From Thunnus maccoyii (taxonomy: Eukaryota > Chordata > Actinopteri > Scombriformes > Scombridae), in the NCBI RefSeq assembly GCF_910596095.1, contig NC_056545.1, positions 6,831,567 through 6,895,566 of the forward strand: a stretch of 64,000 nucleotides of DNA, in the 5' to 3' direction. Made by a program: the position numbers and the translations under genes. This document shows positions 1 through 11,140 of the stretch, piece by piece; the first letter of the stretch is position 1, and every line of letters begins with the position of its first letter. The notes beneath the pieces were generated by a model. The model ran no database searches. It saw only the letters and a list, made by a program, of their open reading frames with translations, and was not told the DNA's origin.

Positions 1-78
1 TTGAATCAGAGGGAAACAAAGGCACCAACTGCTCCAAAGTTGTCTCATTTACATGTCTTATCTTTTTATCTAGTATAG

Positions 79-206
79 GGCTGCAACTAAGGCTTATTTT
101 CATTATCGATTCATGTACCTGTGATTTTTTCTTTATGTATTTTGTGTATAAAATGTCAATAAATTATTTGACTAATAGACTAATCAACTAGTAATTGCAG
201 CTCTAA
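79..206 (+). mobile_element. Dispersed repeat A, short copy
   Basis: Begins AGGGCTGCAACTAAGG and ends CTAGTAATTGCAGCTCT, complementary ends with most of the middle missing. It lies in a slc25a14 intron. Confidence 0.55.
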
Positions 207-310
207 TCTAGTAATATGAGTTTGTTGAATGTCAAATCGAATCTGTCCACTGAGTTGTACTGTAATAGTGTTAAAATGAGACTTATTTTCCTCATCCTCC
301 TCTTCCTCAG

Positions 311-1708
311 GGTGTCATTCCCACAGCACAGCGAGCAGCCATTGTCGTCGGGGTAGAACTTCCTGTCTATGACATAACGAAGAAGCACCTCCTTCGCTCT
401 GGTGTCATGGGAGACACCATTTTGACACATTTCATGTAAGTTTATTTATTCTTAAACTCTCTTTTTAAAGTCAGGGGTGGTGATCCTTTATGATCACATT
501 TCCTAAAACACTTTCAGTACCCTACTTTAGAAATTAACACTGGTCTGTAAAAACATATACTCTATAGTTTCTGAGTGTGTTTCACTCCAAATTCAAAAGG
601 CTCATGTTTGAATTTGGAGTGAAACTCCTCAGCTTCGGACTCGTCCGTTAATCTCCTTCCATGTCGGATGTGTTTACAGTTCAAGTTTCACGTGTGGCTT
701 GGCGGGGGCGCTGGCTTCCAACCCCGTAGATGTGGTTCGAACCCGTATGATGAACCAGCGAGTTTTGTCAGGAGGCCCCTTGTACAAAGGGACACTGGAC
801 GGCGTGATGCAGACGTGGAAGAACGAGGGCTTCTTCGCTCTCTATAAGGGATTCTGGCCTAACTGGCTGCGACTGGGGCCTTGGAACATCATCGTATCCT
901 TTAATATGTACAGGACTCCTTCACAGGTGGGGAAAAACACGGAAATCAGATTTCTGATCATTTCTAGGTCTCGGAAAGATTCAGGAATTCTGGAAAGAAA
1001 CTTGAATAAGATTTTAAATGTTTGATCCAGATATTTTTGTCTTTTCTCTATTGTTATCCATAACATGTGGAAGTCAAATAATACTAATAATAGTGTTCAT
1101 AATCAGGTATTTCTTTGTGAGCTCTTTGTGAAATAGAACATGAATATACACATTAATAGCATCAAAGTGTTGCTTGATCTGTTGTCATTCACTGGAATTT
1201 GATTTCCCCACATGGGTCCCTGTAACACTGATGATGCAAGATGACAGTCATCAAAACTGTCCAATCAGTGAGTTACCCGTCTGTATAACCTCATGTTTAC
1301 TCCTCTTGCTCTGTTTTGTAAAAAGTGTGTGAACTCAAATTGGACCAAGACTAAAAGGCAACAATGTATCATTTTTTCCTTTGAACCAGAACAAATGAAC
1401 CGAACTACAGGTTTGAAAACACAACATAGAATAATTTGGACCTGGCCTGACTTCTGTGTATCCCTGTTAATCTAAAACCACATATTTAAAAGTAAAATGA
1501 AGGTGAATGCTCTGAAAATGTGCGTCAGCTGATAAAACTGTGCACACATTTATATTAAGCCCGGTAGGAAAGGCATCTGCTCATATTTCAGAGCCTGTTG
1601 ATCCGACGAGCAGCTACCACCTGTTCTTAAATTAATCATGAAATTTTTCCTTAACACAATTCTCAGTTCTTCATCACCTTCGAGCAGCTGAAGAAGCTCC
1701 CGTTTTAA
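311..1708 (+). CDS. slc25a14: Mitochondrial carrier SLC25A14-like (UCP5/BMCP1), last three exons
   Basis: This is an inner-membrane solute carrier of the SLC25 family (uncoupling-protein branch). Three exons are visible: 311-435, 680-893 and 1667-1708. Each has AG/GT borders and the reading frame is continuous, giving about 126 C-terminal residues. The first exon begins [20 protein letters not shown]. The second holds the third-repeat carrier signature PVDVVRTR and the block [15 protein letters not shown]. The last encodes [13 protein letters not shown] and then TAA. The phrases [10 protein letters not shown] and MGDTILTHF fit SLC25A14 better than its close paralogue SLC25A30, but the two are very similar. 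Earlier exons with the first two repeats lie before the window. No frameshift or missing signature residue is seen. The transport substrate cannot be told from sequence. Confidence 0.85.
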
Positions 1709-4700
1709 CGCGAGCGAGGAAGCGGGACTGCACAGATCTGCCAGACTGTGTCGGGCATAAGTGGGGTGTGAAGCACGGCAGCACCTGGAGTTTTGGCACC
1801 AGTATATTCACACTCCCTACCATACCCTACCATACCAATGATACAATACAGTATCAGTCACCTGCCCATGCTTATCCAAATCTTTTTTTTTTTTTTGCAA
1901 CATGTTTTATTTATGGTCACTGATTCTGTTCAACCACCTTTGACTCTCCCCAGGCAGCTAAATGTTTGGTTGTAGCAGAAAACTGGAAGTTTGGATGAAT
2001 TAGGTTTATGTCCTTTAGCAGGTGTGACAGGTGGAGTTTTCCACTGTGAATTGAATGAGTGGAATCTGAACTTAAAAGATAAACAGAGAAGAGAAGAAAC
2101 TTGTGATTGTATTATCAGGATTCCTACACAGATCTGGAAAAACATGGGGGAAAATTATTTATTAATAGGGCTGGAAAAATATAAATGGAAAAGCTGTTTT
2201 TTTTTGTGTGTGGGAACCCTGTCTTTTAAGCACATAGACATTGCATGAAAAGTGTCGGGAAAGCTATTACTGTAGATTTAACTGTTGAATGTTGAGGCTG
2301 TTACAGGTAGTTAATGTGCAGAGATAAGACTGGACAGGAATAATGCTCAACAGCACTCCACATGAATTATTGAAAATAAAATTCAGCGATATGTTGTGAT
2401 CTTTGGTTTAGTAAAGTGTCAAAAAAAAAAAAAAAGGTGCCACAAAGCCTCTGAAATTTCACAAAGCAGTTTCGATCTCAAAGTGGGTCAGTTGCCAGAA
2501 AATCATTCAACACATGAAGTTTCTGTATAAATTTACAACTGAAGAAAAAAATGTTTTTCCTTTTTTTTTAAATTTATTTATCATTTGTTAGGATCAGATA
2601 TGATCCACTGAAGTTTTACTTGAAACAACCAGAGATCAGAACCAAAGCCTCTTAATAAGAGAGCGCAACCAAAACCAAAATATTCAATCCAGATCAATAA
2701 ATCCTAACGACGGTGTTTTTTTGGTTTATTTTTCCGTTTTGTTTGCCTCCAGTCTGCTGCAGCATTAGGAAATAGAGTAAAGAGACTACATATTGTAAAT
2801 GGCTGTACAGACTCATTCACACATAGAGGTGGATGTACTATTTTATCGCAGGCATGTCCGGCTCTACGTATGATGCCTTGTTCCGCTATTTTTAATGTTG
2901 TGCACCTGGTTTGAGGTCAAGTCATGGCATGAATAGAAAACAGGCAGCTGGTGTGGATAAAAAGAGGGAAAAGTGGGCCAAAATGTGTTTCTACCAAACT
3001 TGGTTTTGTTTGCAGCTTCTTTTAGTCCTTTATAAATATTGATTTTTACAGGAGAAAATCTTTGCTGGAAAGTATTTGAAAGTTTGTGTAGTTAGAATAC
3101 ATGACCTGTTTGGGACTGAGAACAACAAATTGATATTGCTGAATCATAACTCCACCCATGTAAAAACAAACAAACAAACAAACAAAAACAGACTGAATGC
3201 ATTTGTTATCTTTAATTCTTCATGGGAATCTGTAAATGATATCGCGGCAGTAATCTTTAGAAATTCTAGGAATTATTTACAAATATTTATTTTCCCTTGT
3301 TTGACTTGCACAGTACAGTAGTACAGCTTCTTTTATGTCAAATATTTTATTTTTCATTTATAGTACTTTAGATTTGTTTTACAAGTTGAAGATATTCCTT
3401 TTTTTTTTTTGTCAACACCACTTTTTTTTTTTTTTAGGCGGTTGGCCAAAACTTTTCCATCCTCAATCAGATGGATATCCCAAAATGATCTTGCGATTGA
3501 GAAGAGGAGTCTCTCCTCTGTTGTAATGATGCAAACGTGCTGGATTCTATAACTGATGTACATTATAGATATTTTATGATGTATAGCTTGAACAGCACTG
3601 ACAACCTGCACTTCTACGTACACTGCTGTAGGCAACGTTTCTGTCTTGGCTCACCTTTAAAGGTCATATTTCATCCATACTTGTGTACAATCCCCTGCTT
3701 ACTCGCTACATTCCCCCATAGTGCTTTCACATACATGTAGGTATATTTTTGTGATTTTGTGAATCAAGTTTTTCCCTCTGGCTTCCTCGTGCTTTTGATG
3801 AAAAACACACGTATGGTGTCCTTTTGCCTTGAAATGAATCAGTGGTCATTGCAGCTGCAGAAATCTCACAAATGGCCTTTTATTCCATTGATCCTGCCGA
3901 ATCCAAAATGAAACCCATAATCTGTCCTTATATAAACGCTATCTCTAATATCCAAGTTGAAAAGGGGAGTAAAATGTGTATTTCCAAGTTATTTTTTTCT
4001 TCTCCTTGAGCTAGAACTTTGGTTTCTTCAATCTTTGCATTTTTAAGTGTACTTCATTTTAACATTTTCAGCGTGAATGTGCAGAATATACTCAAAACAC
4101 AGTTAGAATACAGTGTGCGCTTTGAGTCGAGCTGGTTTTAGAGGTCTCTTTAGGTTTTGAGTGTTGGACTCCTGTTGTTGGAACATGTGTGTGTGTGTGT
4201 GTCTGGCGTTCCCGGTGTGCTTCTGCCTTTTTTTTTTTTAATGAGCTTTGTGTGAAGATATTTGAACACAGCCCCTGGAGTCCTGGGAGAGATGCACTGT
4301 TACAGCCTTATATTAATAATCTGTGATAATGTTGCACCTCTGCCGATACCGATGCCTCATTATCATACCGAGTGTGAGATATATTTTTCTTTAGTTAAAG
4401 TCTACAGGTTGTGATACAGTTCTCGGGTTCATATTTCAGTTACATTTCAGTGCATTTGTGAAGAGATGTGTTCAGTTACCTCAGCAGTCGTGCGTTCCTG
4501 AGCCATTTAAACTATCTGCTGACAGTGATGCACAGTACTTGTGTACAGAAAAGCATCGCAATATCAACCACTGTGATACACAATTCATCTTTTAACACAT
4601 TTACCTTCCTCTGAACTGTGCGTCGAGGGATTCTGATCAGGTTTTTTTTTTTTTTTTTTTTTGGAGTTTAAGCTTGTCGAGTGACCACAGATCGTCAGCA

Positions 4701-4937
4701 AAGAGTCCGCTGAGTTTCAAGTGATTTGATCACAATCTGAGTGTCGTGGGGTTAATTTTAGGAATATGTCCCCGGCTCAGGCTGAGGTCAGAGGTCAGAT
4801 GGAGCTTAATTTTAGAATTTTTGGAAGAAAACAGATTTAACCAGTTTTGTGTTGGTTTTAGTTTTGAAGTGATCAGTCGACAAAAATAATCCACCAATAA
4901 CATTCTCTGGTTCCAGCTTCTCACTTATCTGTGATTC

Positions 4938-5085
4938 ATATCATAGGAAATTGAATATCTTTGAGTTTATATTGTTACGTAAGTCCGACAAAACAAACAC
5001 TCGTCTTTGGGCTCTGGGAAATTCTGATGAGGCGTTTTCTGACATTTTATAGATAAATTATTGATTGATTTTATCCAAAAATCCA
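4938..5085 (+). mobile_element. Dispersed repeat A, 3' half
   Basis: Contains GAATATCTTTGAGTTTATAT, then GTCCGACAAAACAAACA, then CTTTGGGCTCTGGGAAATTC, then TCTGACATTTTATAGATAAA in the family order. Confidence 0.5.
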
Positions 5086-6454
5086 CACAGGATCCACATT
5101 AGGATGGAGGTTATTGAACATTTAGTTTTTGTCTGACTACTTGTTCGTCAACACCGTGTTGACGTGTTACAGTAGTATCACAACATGTTTTAAAGGAATA
5201 AAAAGTGAGATACACAGAGTTTTTTTTTATACTAACCAACCAACTTTGTGCGCTCGTTTGCACATTGTAGTGAATGTAATCGCTGTTGTGATACTCGGCC
5301 TGGTAAATGATGATAAGACTGAGCTTCTGTCATGTTTATATTTATGGAAACATTTCAAGTGTACAACAAAGTTAAGGCAGGAAGATCAGCACAGGAAGTG
5401 GCAGCAGTACATTTTTTTAAGGTGTCCGGTCACCCAAATTATTTACCTCTAATGCTATTTTTAGTTGTTTTGGTAAACTGACCCTTTAAAGTACTGAAAA
5501 ATCATGTTCATGGAATTATGATCAATCATGTTCTTTAGAAGAAAGTGTTGTTTTCAGCTGCTCCTCTGCAAAGACATGTCTGTTCACATCATAGCGTGGT
5601 GTCTCCCATTTCTGTTTAATGTTACATGAACTGTCCAGCCTTTTTTAAAAACGTCCAAAAGATCTCTGTTTCTTCTCGTCACTGATCGTCCCGTAGTTTA
5701 ACTTTGATTTGTTTGACTTTGACTGTGATTGTGTTTGTGTTGTAAAAGTTTTCATGCCAGCAAAAATGATTTTAGAACCATATTTGGGATTTGTTCATGT
5801 TTTTAAGCTTATGCAAAGTTTTATCTATTTTCTAATTATCTGAATTATTTCATGTTGACCTGTTTTGACTTTAGAATGATTCATCTACAGTATTTATTTG
5901 ACTCTGTTCAGTGAACCAGAATGCGCTTTGGCTGATGCTGCTTTCCATTGCTGCTTGAATTGGGGGGGGGAAAAAAGAAAAAAAACCCCAAACATTTCAT
6001 GCTCATGCTTGCATGCTTTTTTTTTTTTTTTTTTTGTAAACAGTAGTAAGTTTGTGTTTTCATTTGAACTGTTACCAAGTGCTCTGAGTAAGCTACATTA
6101 AAACAACTCCACTTATTTGCCTGGTAATTAATTCCCTTCACCAGCATTTTATGTTCATGATGAACAACTTGAGCTCCGTGTGAACAGCAGGCAGCAGAAA
6201 ACAATCTGAAATAAAGGGAAATGTTTATGAAAACTTAAAATTACAAACTTAACATTTATTTATGTGGCTACAGTTTCTGAAACGGTATCTTGGCGAACAA
6301 CAGCCGACTGTGGTGATTTGTCGTCACTGTGAGGAAACGCTGCACAGAATTACTGGGTGGTCAAATAAACTGTCGTCCCACTAAAGCTACAGATTCTAGT
6401 TTTTGATTCTGTGTGGATTAAACAAACATTCGTCAGGTTTAGAGGTGTTTGTTA

Positions 6455-6655
6455 GCATATTTTTAAACTTTGGACAGAATCAGGCTAGCTGTTTCCCCCT
6501 ACTTGCAGTCATTATGCTAAGCTAAGCTAACAAGCAGCTGGTTGTAGGTTCATACTTAATGCACAGACAGGAAAGTGAAATTGATTTTCTCATCTGACTC
6601 TTTGCAAATAAGCAAATAAGTGTTTCCTAAAATGTCTCAACTGTTCCTATAATGA
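6455..6655 (+). mobile_element. Dispersed teleost repeat (GCTAAGCTAA type), copy 1
   Basis: Contains CAGGCTAGCTGTTTCCCCCT, then ATGCTAAGCTAAGCTAAC, then GCAGCTGGTTGTAGGTTCAT. The same order of blocks occurs at 16005-16195. Non-coding. Confidence 0.6.
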
Positions 6656-6799
6656 CTTTAATACCTGCATTTCCTCCATTTTGCAAGAAGGAACCTGCAG
6701 CCTAATTTCAGCAGAAACTTGAGAGTTTAAATTAGTTTTGTCTTCATCCCTTCTCGTTAATTTTCCTGAGTCACACTCCAGCTGTGTGTAAAAATGCAT

Positions 6800-6952
6800 C
6801 GGCAGCTAAATAAAAATCTTAACTCAAGGTCCACTTACTAGCTTTTTCTGGAGCAACAGCATCTTACTGTCTTCATCAGTGGAGGGAGTTTGCTCAGTTG
6901 CATGGAACTTCAGTCAGGTGATAACAGGTGTCCTGTTTTAAGGGTAAACTGA
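6800..6952 (+). mobile_element. Dispersed repeat (AACTCAAGGTCCACTTACTAG type)
   Basis: TTAACTCAAGGTCCACTTAC, then AGTGGAGGGAGTTTGCTCAG. The same order is seen at 61446-61560 (CTCAACTCAAAGTCCGTTTA, then AGTGGATGGAGTTTGCTCAG), and a shorter piece lies at about 39430-39460. Confidence 0.55.
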
Positions 6953-7212
6953 GAGCTGCAACATTTAGTTGATAAGTTGATTGACATAATTAACGACTAG
7001 TTTGGTCATTTTTAAGCAAAATATACCAAATATTTGATGGTTCCAGGTTCTCAAATGTACTCAAATGTAAGAATAAGTTGCATTTCTGAGTTTTCCATTA
7101 CAGTGAAGTATATATTTTGGGGTTTGGGACTGTTAGTTGGACAGAACACAACACTTTAAGATGTTAACAATTAATCAGTTAATCAAGAAAATAATCAGCA
7201 GAGTAATCGATA
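6953..7212 (+). mobile_element. Dispersed repeat A, near full-length copy
   Basis: Begins GAGCTGCAACATTTAGTTGA and passes through GATGGTTCCAGGTTCTCAAA and TTTGGGGTTTGGGACTGTTA. It ends with TTAATCAAGAAAATAATCAG and TAATCGATAAG. Confidence 0.65.
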
Positions 7213-8371
7213 AGATCTTGAGGTGTTGAATAGTTTGTAAGTGCTGAGTCCTTGTTTGAAAATTCTATGCAACTGAGGAACTAAATTTGCTGATGAAGAC
7301 TGAGATTCAGTTGAAAGCTCCAACAGCTTTTGACCTTGAGTTAAGATTATTTTGTCAAAGTCGTGGCTTTGACTAGTAGTTTTAACACCACTAGTCTGAA
7401 TCAAAGAGCGTCACAGTGTTTCATGAACTCTGACTCACGTTATCCTCACACTCCAAAAAATAAATAGATCTTTTGTGACTGTGTAGCGCTTCATGAGAGA
7501 ATGTGTTTGATAGAAAGAACATAAAATAGTTCCCTCCTGACGACCCCAAAGAACCACGGCAATTTTTTTTTCTTTTTTACCATTTTGTGCCATGTGAGTG
7601 TTTTTTTCTTTTTTTAAAGGTTCCCTCTTAAAACCTTTCATTCAATGGACTTTACGGTATATTGTTGGTTTTATTTTGAAATGTTCTTATATTGCTTTAC
7701 CTCAAAAGGAGTTTAAAATTGGCCTGATTTTTCACAATCCAAACTCACTTTCCCCACAGACATGCAGTCTGTTTTTTATCCTAGCTAAAGCACCTTCCCC
7801 CTTTCTCATGTTGAACAAAACAAAAACACTGTTACATTGATTAAATTAAGATATTCGTGATTAGTTAATTATTGGATTTTGGTGGGTTAGCATCATTTGT
7901 CCTGATCAAACAGCCTGAAAACCTGCAGGGAACTTTCTTGAGATATTTTATTGGTTTAATTCTTCATTTAAAGGCCAGATGTACAGTGCACCCGCTACTA
8001 AACTGATGTAGGTTTCTAAAGAAAGAGTTGAGAGGTTTTGTGTCCCACCTCTATTTAAATGCTGTCTGAGGCATCAGTCAAAATGTTTCAGATTTTAAAA
8101 TACTTTGTGGAAATTGTTATTAACTGACAAATCTGCAGTCTGACAGGAGATGAAAATCTATAAATATTTTTGTAAATTTTCTCTTCACTTCCACTGATCA
8201 TTTGCACTTTGGTGTCCGTTCAGCTTGTATTATTGCTGTCTATAACCTTTTTCGCTTGTTCACTCGATGAATTTCTATGGTGGAAGTTTTAAGTGGAGAG
8301 TACTTTTTTATTTTTTTCTTTGACAGAATGGGTTTGGCTTTATATACTGTTGTAAATTCAACGTACACTCA

Positions 8372-8377
8372 AATAAA
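8372..8377 (+). terminator. Candidate distal poly(A) signal for the upstream carrier gene
   Basis: AATAAA is followed within about 30 bases by a T/G-rich stretch. It is the last + strand signal before the convergent minus-strand gene. Use is inferred. Confidence 0.4.
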
Positions 8378-8441
8378 ATATATCCCGTGATTGTTTCTGT
8401 ATCTGTTTCTTTCTTATTGCTTGCTCAGTTAAATTGTCACC

Positions 8442-8447
8442 TTTATT
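8442..8447 (-). terminator. Candidate poly(A) signal for the minus-strand orphan gene
   Basis: TTTATT on the + strand reads AATAAA on the minus strand, about 224 bases after the stop codon of the 546-codon ORF. This is a normal 3' UTR length. It opposes the + strand signal at 8372. Confidence 0.4.
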
Positions 8448-8670
8448 TTACAGGTGGCTTCTTTTTATGTTGATTTCCTGAAAATTTGCAGGTATTTAAC
8501 AGTTATTTTTAGAGAAAGGGTGGTGCAATTTGCAAGAAATGATAAGAAAAAATGGAAAAAAGTGTTAAGTTGGTTTAGTTGGTACAGTATGTCTGTCAAT
8601 ATGTTGACAGGGTAGAAAAAGGTAGAAGCAAGGTGGGAAAAATGACAAAAAACTGTTTGTTTTTTTAAAT

Positions 8671-10311
8671 CTAAGCATTCAGAGCAGGTTGAAGGTTCTT
8701 AGCTAGCATGAGGCTGGTATTGCCATCATTCTGTTTGTCTCCTTCTGGGGGCGAAGAGTTGGACATACAGGCCCTGAAGGGTTTCACAATAGCTCCGCCC
8801 AAACAAGAGAAGAACCTGACAATGGCACTTTTCTTTTTTTTGTTGTTCGGAGAGGGTACAATCAGGTGATCCCTCAGGGTTGTGGTAACAAAATCGTCAG
8901 TGGTGGGATCCTGTGACGTCATGGCTTGCAGAAGCACCTCTGCAGAGCCAAAATGCTGACACAGGTCTTTTAACACAGCCTTGTAGATCTTCTCAACACT
9001 CTGAGGGTTGGAGCTCACAGCAATTTCATTGGCATGGATTTTTCCCAATGCCTTATCTCTCAGATTCCGGATGACCCTATTAAAAACCGTCTGGGGCAGT
9101 GATGTCCGGGCCCTCTTTGTAGTACGCAATAGCAACTCGACAAGCACCAGGATGAGCAGCTGGTGCTTTGTGTCATCATATGTAACTGGTTGAAGACTAC
9201 CAGTGTCAGAAGAAACAGCTATTGCATCTGTGGATCCATCAACCTGATCTTCATGCAGTGAGGCCGGACTGACAGAACTCTCTGCAGGAGTTGGTTGAGA
9301 AGTTGCTGTTTTTTGACAGACTGGTCCACTGTTGATAGTTTCAGCTGATTCCTGGCTGAGCGAGTCCTCAGATTGGTCATCATCTGAGTCCTGTGTATCT
9401 GTTTGGTAAGATCTCTGCTCTGTATCAGTCGTTAGCTCACTGTCATCGTCATATGTTGAAATATCTGCATGATTCCCACTGCGTTCGGAGACATCAGTGC
9501 TGTCAGTGGACACCCAGTCATCTGAATCCTCACACCAGGATCCTACAATTGGACGCACACATTTAGGAATCTCCGTCATTATATCCATGACTTCTTTGTT
9601 TGAAGTACAATAGGTGATTACGCAGTTTTCCTGCTCTATGACCATACGCAGCGGCCTTTTTTTCCCGTTGTCACGTATGGCTGGAGTGGTGTTGGGCCTT
9701 TCCAAGTCTGTGGACAACGGTGTGCACTGGCAGCTCTGTTGGTACATGCATCTTAGCATCTGAGTGACCAAAGCAATCATGGTATGAAGAGTTGTGTAAC
9801 AGATGCAATTACAATCAAAAGTCTTGGGTTGCAGAGACCAATTGAAGAGGTCCATTACCACAGCTATCTGAGAGTTTATGCCTCTCGTCACCTCTCTTGC
9901 GACTAGCTGGATGAACTTGTCTAAGCTCTCGCAGTGAACACTTGTAGGTAAGCTTAAACCATTGCAGACACACTGTGGGAGGATGTTTTTCAGGTTAGCG
10001 AGGACATCACTCCCATCTACACCAAAGAAACAATGTCGAGGGTACAGATACTGTTGTAACCGGAGGGATTTCCTGTGCCAGTCTGATATGACGGGCTTAA
10101 TAGCCTTCAGGATAAACGAGGAAGTCAAATTAACAATGTGCTGACACATGTCCACCATCAAATTCGTGCTGTCGATGTTGAGGTTGCCAGATTCCACCGC
10201 GCTCCAATGCCTTTTCAACAAACCTCTTATATACGGGCTAATCCATACGTCGCATCCCCTGAATGAAGGGAATTTCACAAAAGCGGTCAGTAAGAGTTGC
10301 GATGGATCCAT
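8671..10311 (-). CDS. Intronless 546-residue orphan protein, function unknown
   Basis: I do not recognise this protein. It is by far the longest ORF in the window, starts at a true ATG (10311) and runs 546 codons without a stop. Residues 1-190 look helical and cysteine-rich, with the leucine-rich segment LDKFIQLVAREV near 130-141. Residues 258-322 are strongly acidic with many Ser, Thr and Asp, probably disordered. Residues 384-465 return to helical, leucine-rich segments. A KKKK run at 491-494 is followed by FFSCLGGAIVKPF (500-512), hydrophobic and possibly membrane-touching or a short amphipathic helix. There is no signal peptide, zinc-finger spacing, reverse transcriptase or transposase motif that I can see. 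An AG that could end a 5' UTR intron lies near 10362 on the minus strand. The intact frame in a region of decayed repeats argues for a real gene. It may be an intronless fish-specific gene or a young retrocopy. Confidence 0.65.
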   Translation of the reverse strand: MDPSQLLLTAFVKFPSFRGCDVWISPYIRGLLKRHWSAVESGNLNIDSTNLMVDMCQHIVNLTSSFILKAIKPVISDWHRKSLRLQQYLYPRHCFFGVDGSDVLANLKNILPQCVCNGLSLPTSVHCESLDKFIQLVAREVTRGINSQIAVVMDLFNWSLQPKTFDCNCICYTTLHTMIALVTQMLRCMYQQSCQCTPLSTDLERPNTTPAIRDNGKKRPLRMVIEQENCVITYCTSNKEVMDIMTEIPKCVRPIVGSWCEDSDDWVSTDSTDVSERSGNHADISTYDDDSELTTDTEQRSYQTDTQDSDDDQSEDSLSQESAETINSGPVCQKTATSQPTPAESSVSPASLHEDQVDGSTDAIAVSSDTGSLQPVTYDDTKHQLLILVLVELLLRTTKRARTSLPQTVFNRVIRNLRDKALGKIHANEIAVSSNPQSVEKIYKAVLKDLCQHFGSAEVLLQAMTSQDPTTDDFVTTTLRDHLIVPSPNNKKKKSAIVRFFSCLGGAIVKPFRACMSNSSPPEGDKQNDGNTSLMLAKNLQPALNA

Positions 10312-10500
10312 GATAGTTGTAGGCTTCCTCTTAGTTTGTGATGTTTGTTGTCCGCTGTCTAATACAGAAACGTAAACACATCAGCTTTAAGTCCATGCAG
10401 TATTGCTTTTGGGTTGTTGGGATAAAATTCTAAAGCTGTCCATTCTAGAATGGTTACTAGATATCGTTCTATTGTGACATCATCGAGAGTCTCTAAATTA

Positions 10501-11140
10501 CTTATTTATTTATGCATTTATTGGGACCATGTATAGTGTTAAACATAAATGTTACCATTTGATGTGCTGCTTACAGCTCATTTTCATCTGCAGACCCTTA
10601 CACTTCAAATGTAATAACAGCACAACAACAAACGGTACAAAGCAAAAAACACACAGGACACATAATACAAAATGCAAAGCTACATACAAAGCAATAGCTC
10701 ATCACATACATCCACAATGTCAACTAGAAATTAATAATGTAAACTTGTCAAATTAAAAAAGCAAGATTATTTGTGTTTCATGAGAAGACCATGAGATTAA
10801 ATTTAGAGTCAGTGGTTACAGAGCTGAGTAGTTTTTAGCAGATTTTTTTAATTGGGTTTTGAACGTACTGATGGAACTGCAGCTCTTCATATCATCATTC
10901 CACTGAGTTGTGGCTTTCACAGAGAAAGCTGACTGCCCAAATGCAGTGTGACAAAATGGTCTGGTACAATCTTGTATAGAGGATATTCTGGAGGATCTAA
11001 TAGAACTTACTGAGCGATTGTACAGTTGTATAGTGGAGGAAGGGGCCAAACCATTTAAAATTTTATAAACTAGGCAATTCTCAAAGCTCAGTAAATTGTA
11101 TTTCTCCAGTAAACTACAGTGATGGAAATGCATTGGCTTT
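10501..11140 (-). mobile_element. LINE (non-LTR retrotransposon) 3' fragment
   Basis: A minus-strand ORF (10816-11133) reads like the C-terminal tail of a LINE reverse-transcriptase protein: KILNGLAPSS, then SRISSI, then AFGQSAFSVKATTQWND, then STFKTQLKK. This matches the tail of L2/CR1-type and related fish LINEs (LNGLAP, then RAFSV.AP..WN). The polymerase core is absent, so it is 5'-truncated. AT-rich sequence downstream on the minus strand with AAATAAATAAG near 10510 fits a LINE 3' end. Confidence 0.7.

Larger units (their letters stand above)
1709..8400 (+). other. Gene-free stretch, possible long 3' UTR of slc25a14
   Basis: No ORF here looks like protein. Candidate poly(A) signals AATAAA occur on the + strand at 2375-2380, 6210-6215 and 8372-8377. 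If the last is used, the 3' UTR would be about 6.7 kb; if the first, about 0.7 kb. The stretch carries several dispersed repeats, listed separately, and poly-T runs near 4640 and 6018. I cannot decide from sequence which part is transcribed. Confidence 0.4.

Noticed and set aside
9008..10375. Short plus-strand ORFs opposite the orphan gene
   Set aside because: They are shadows of the 546-codon frame and have no features of their own.
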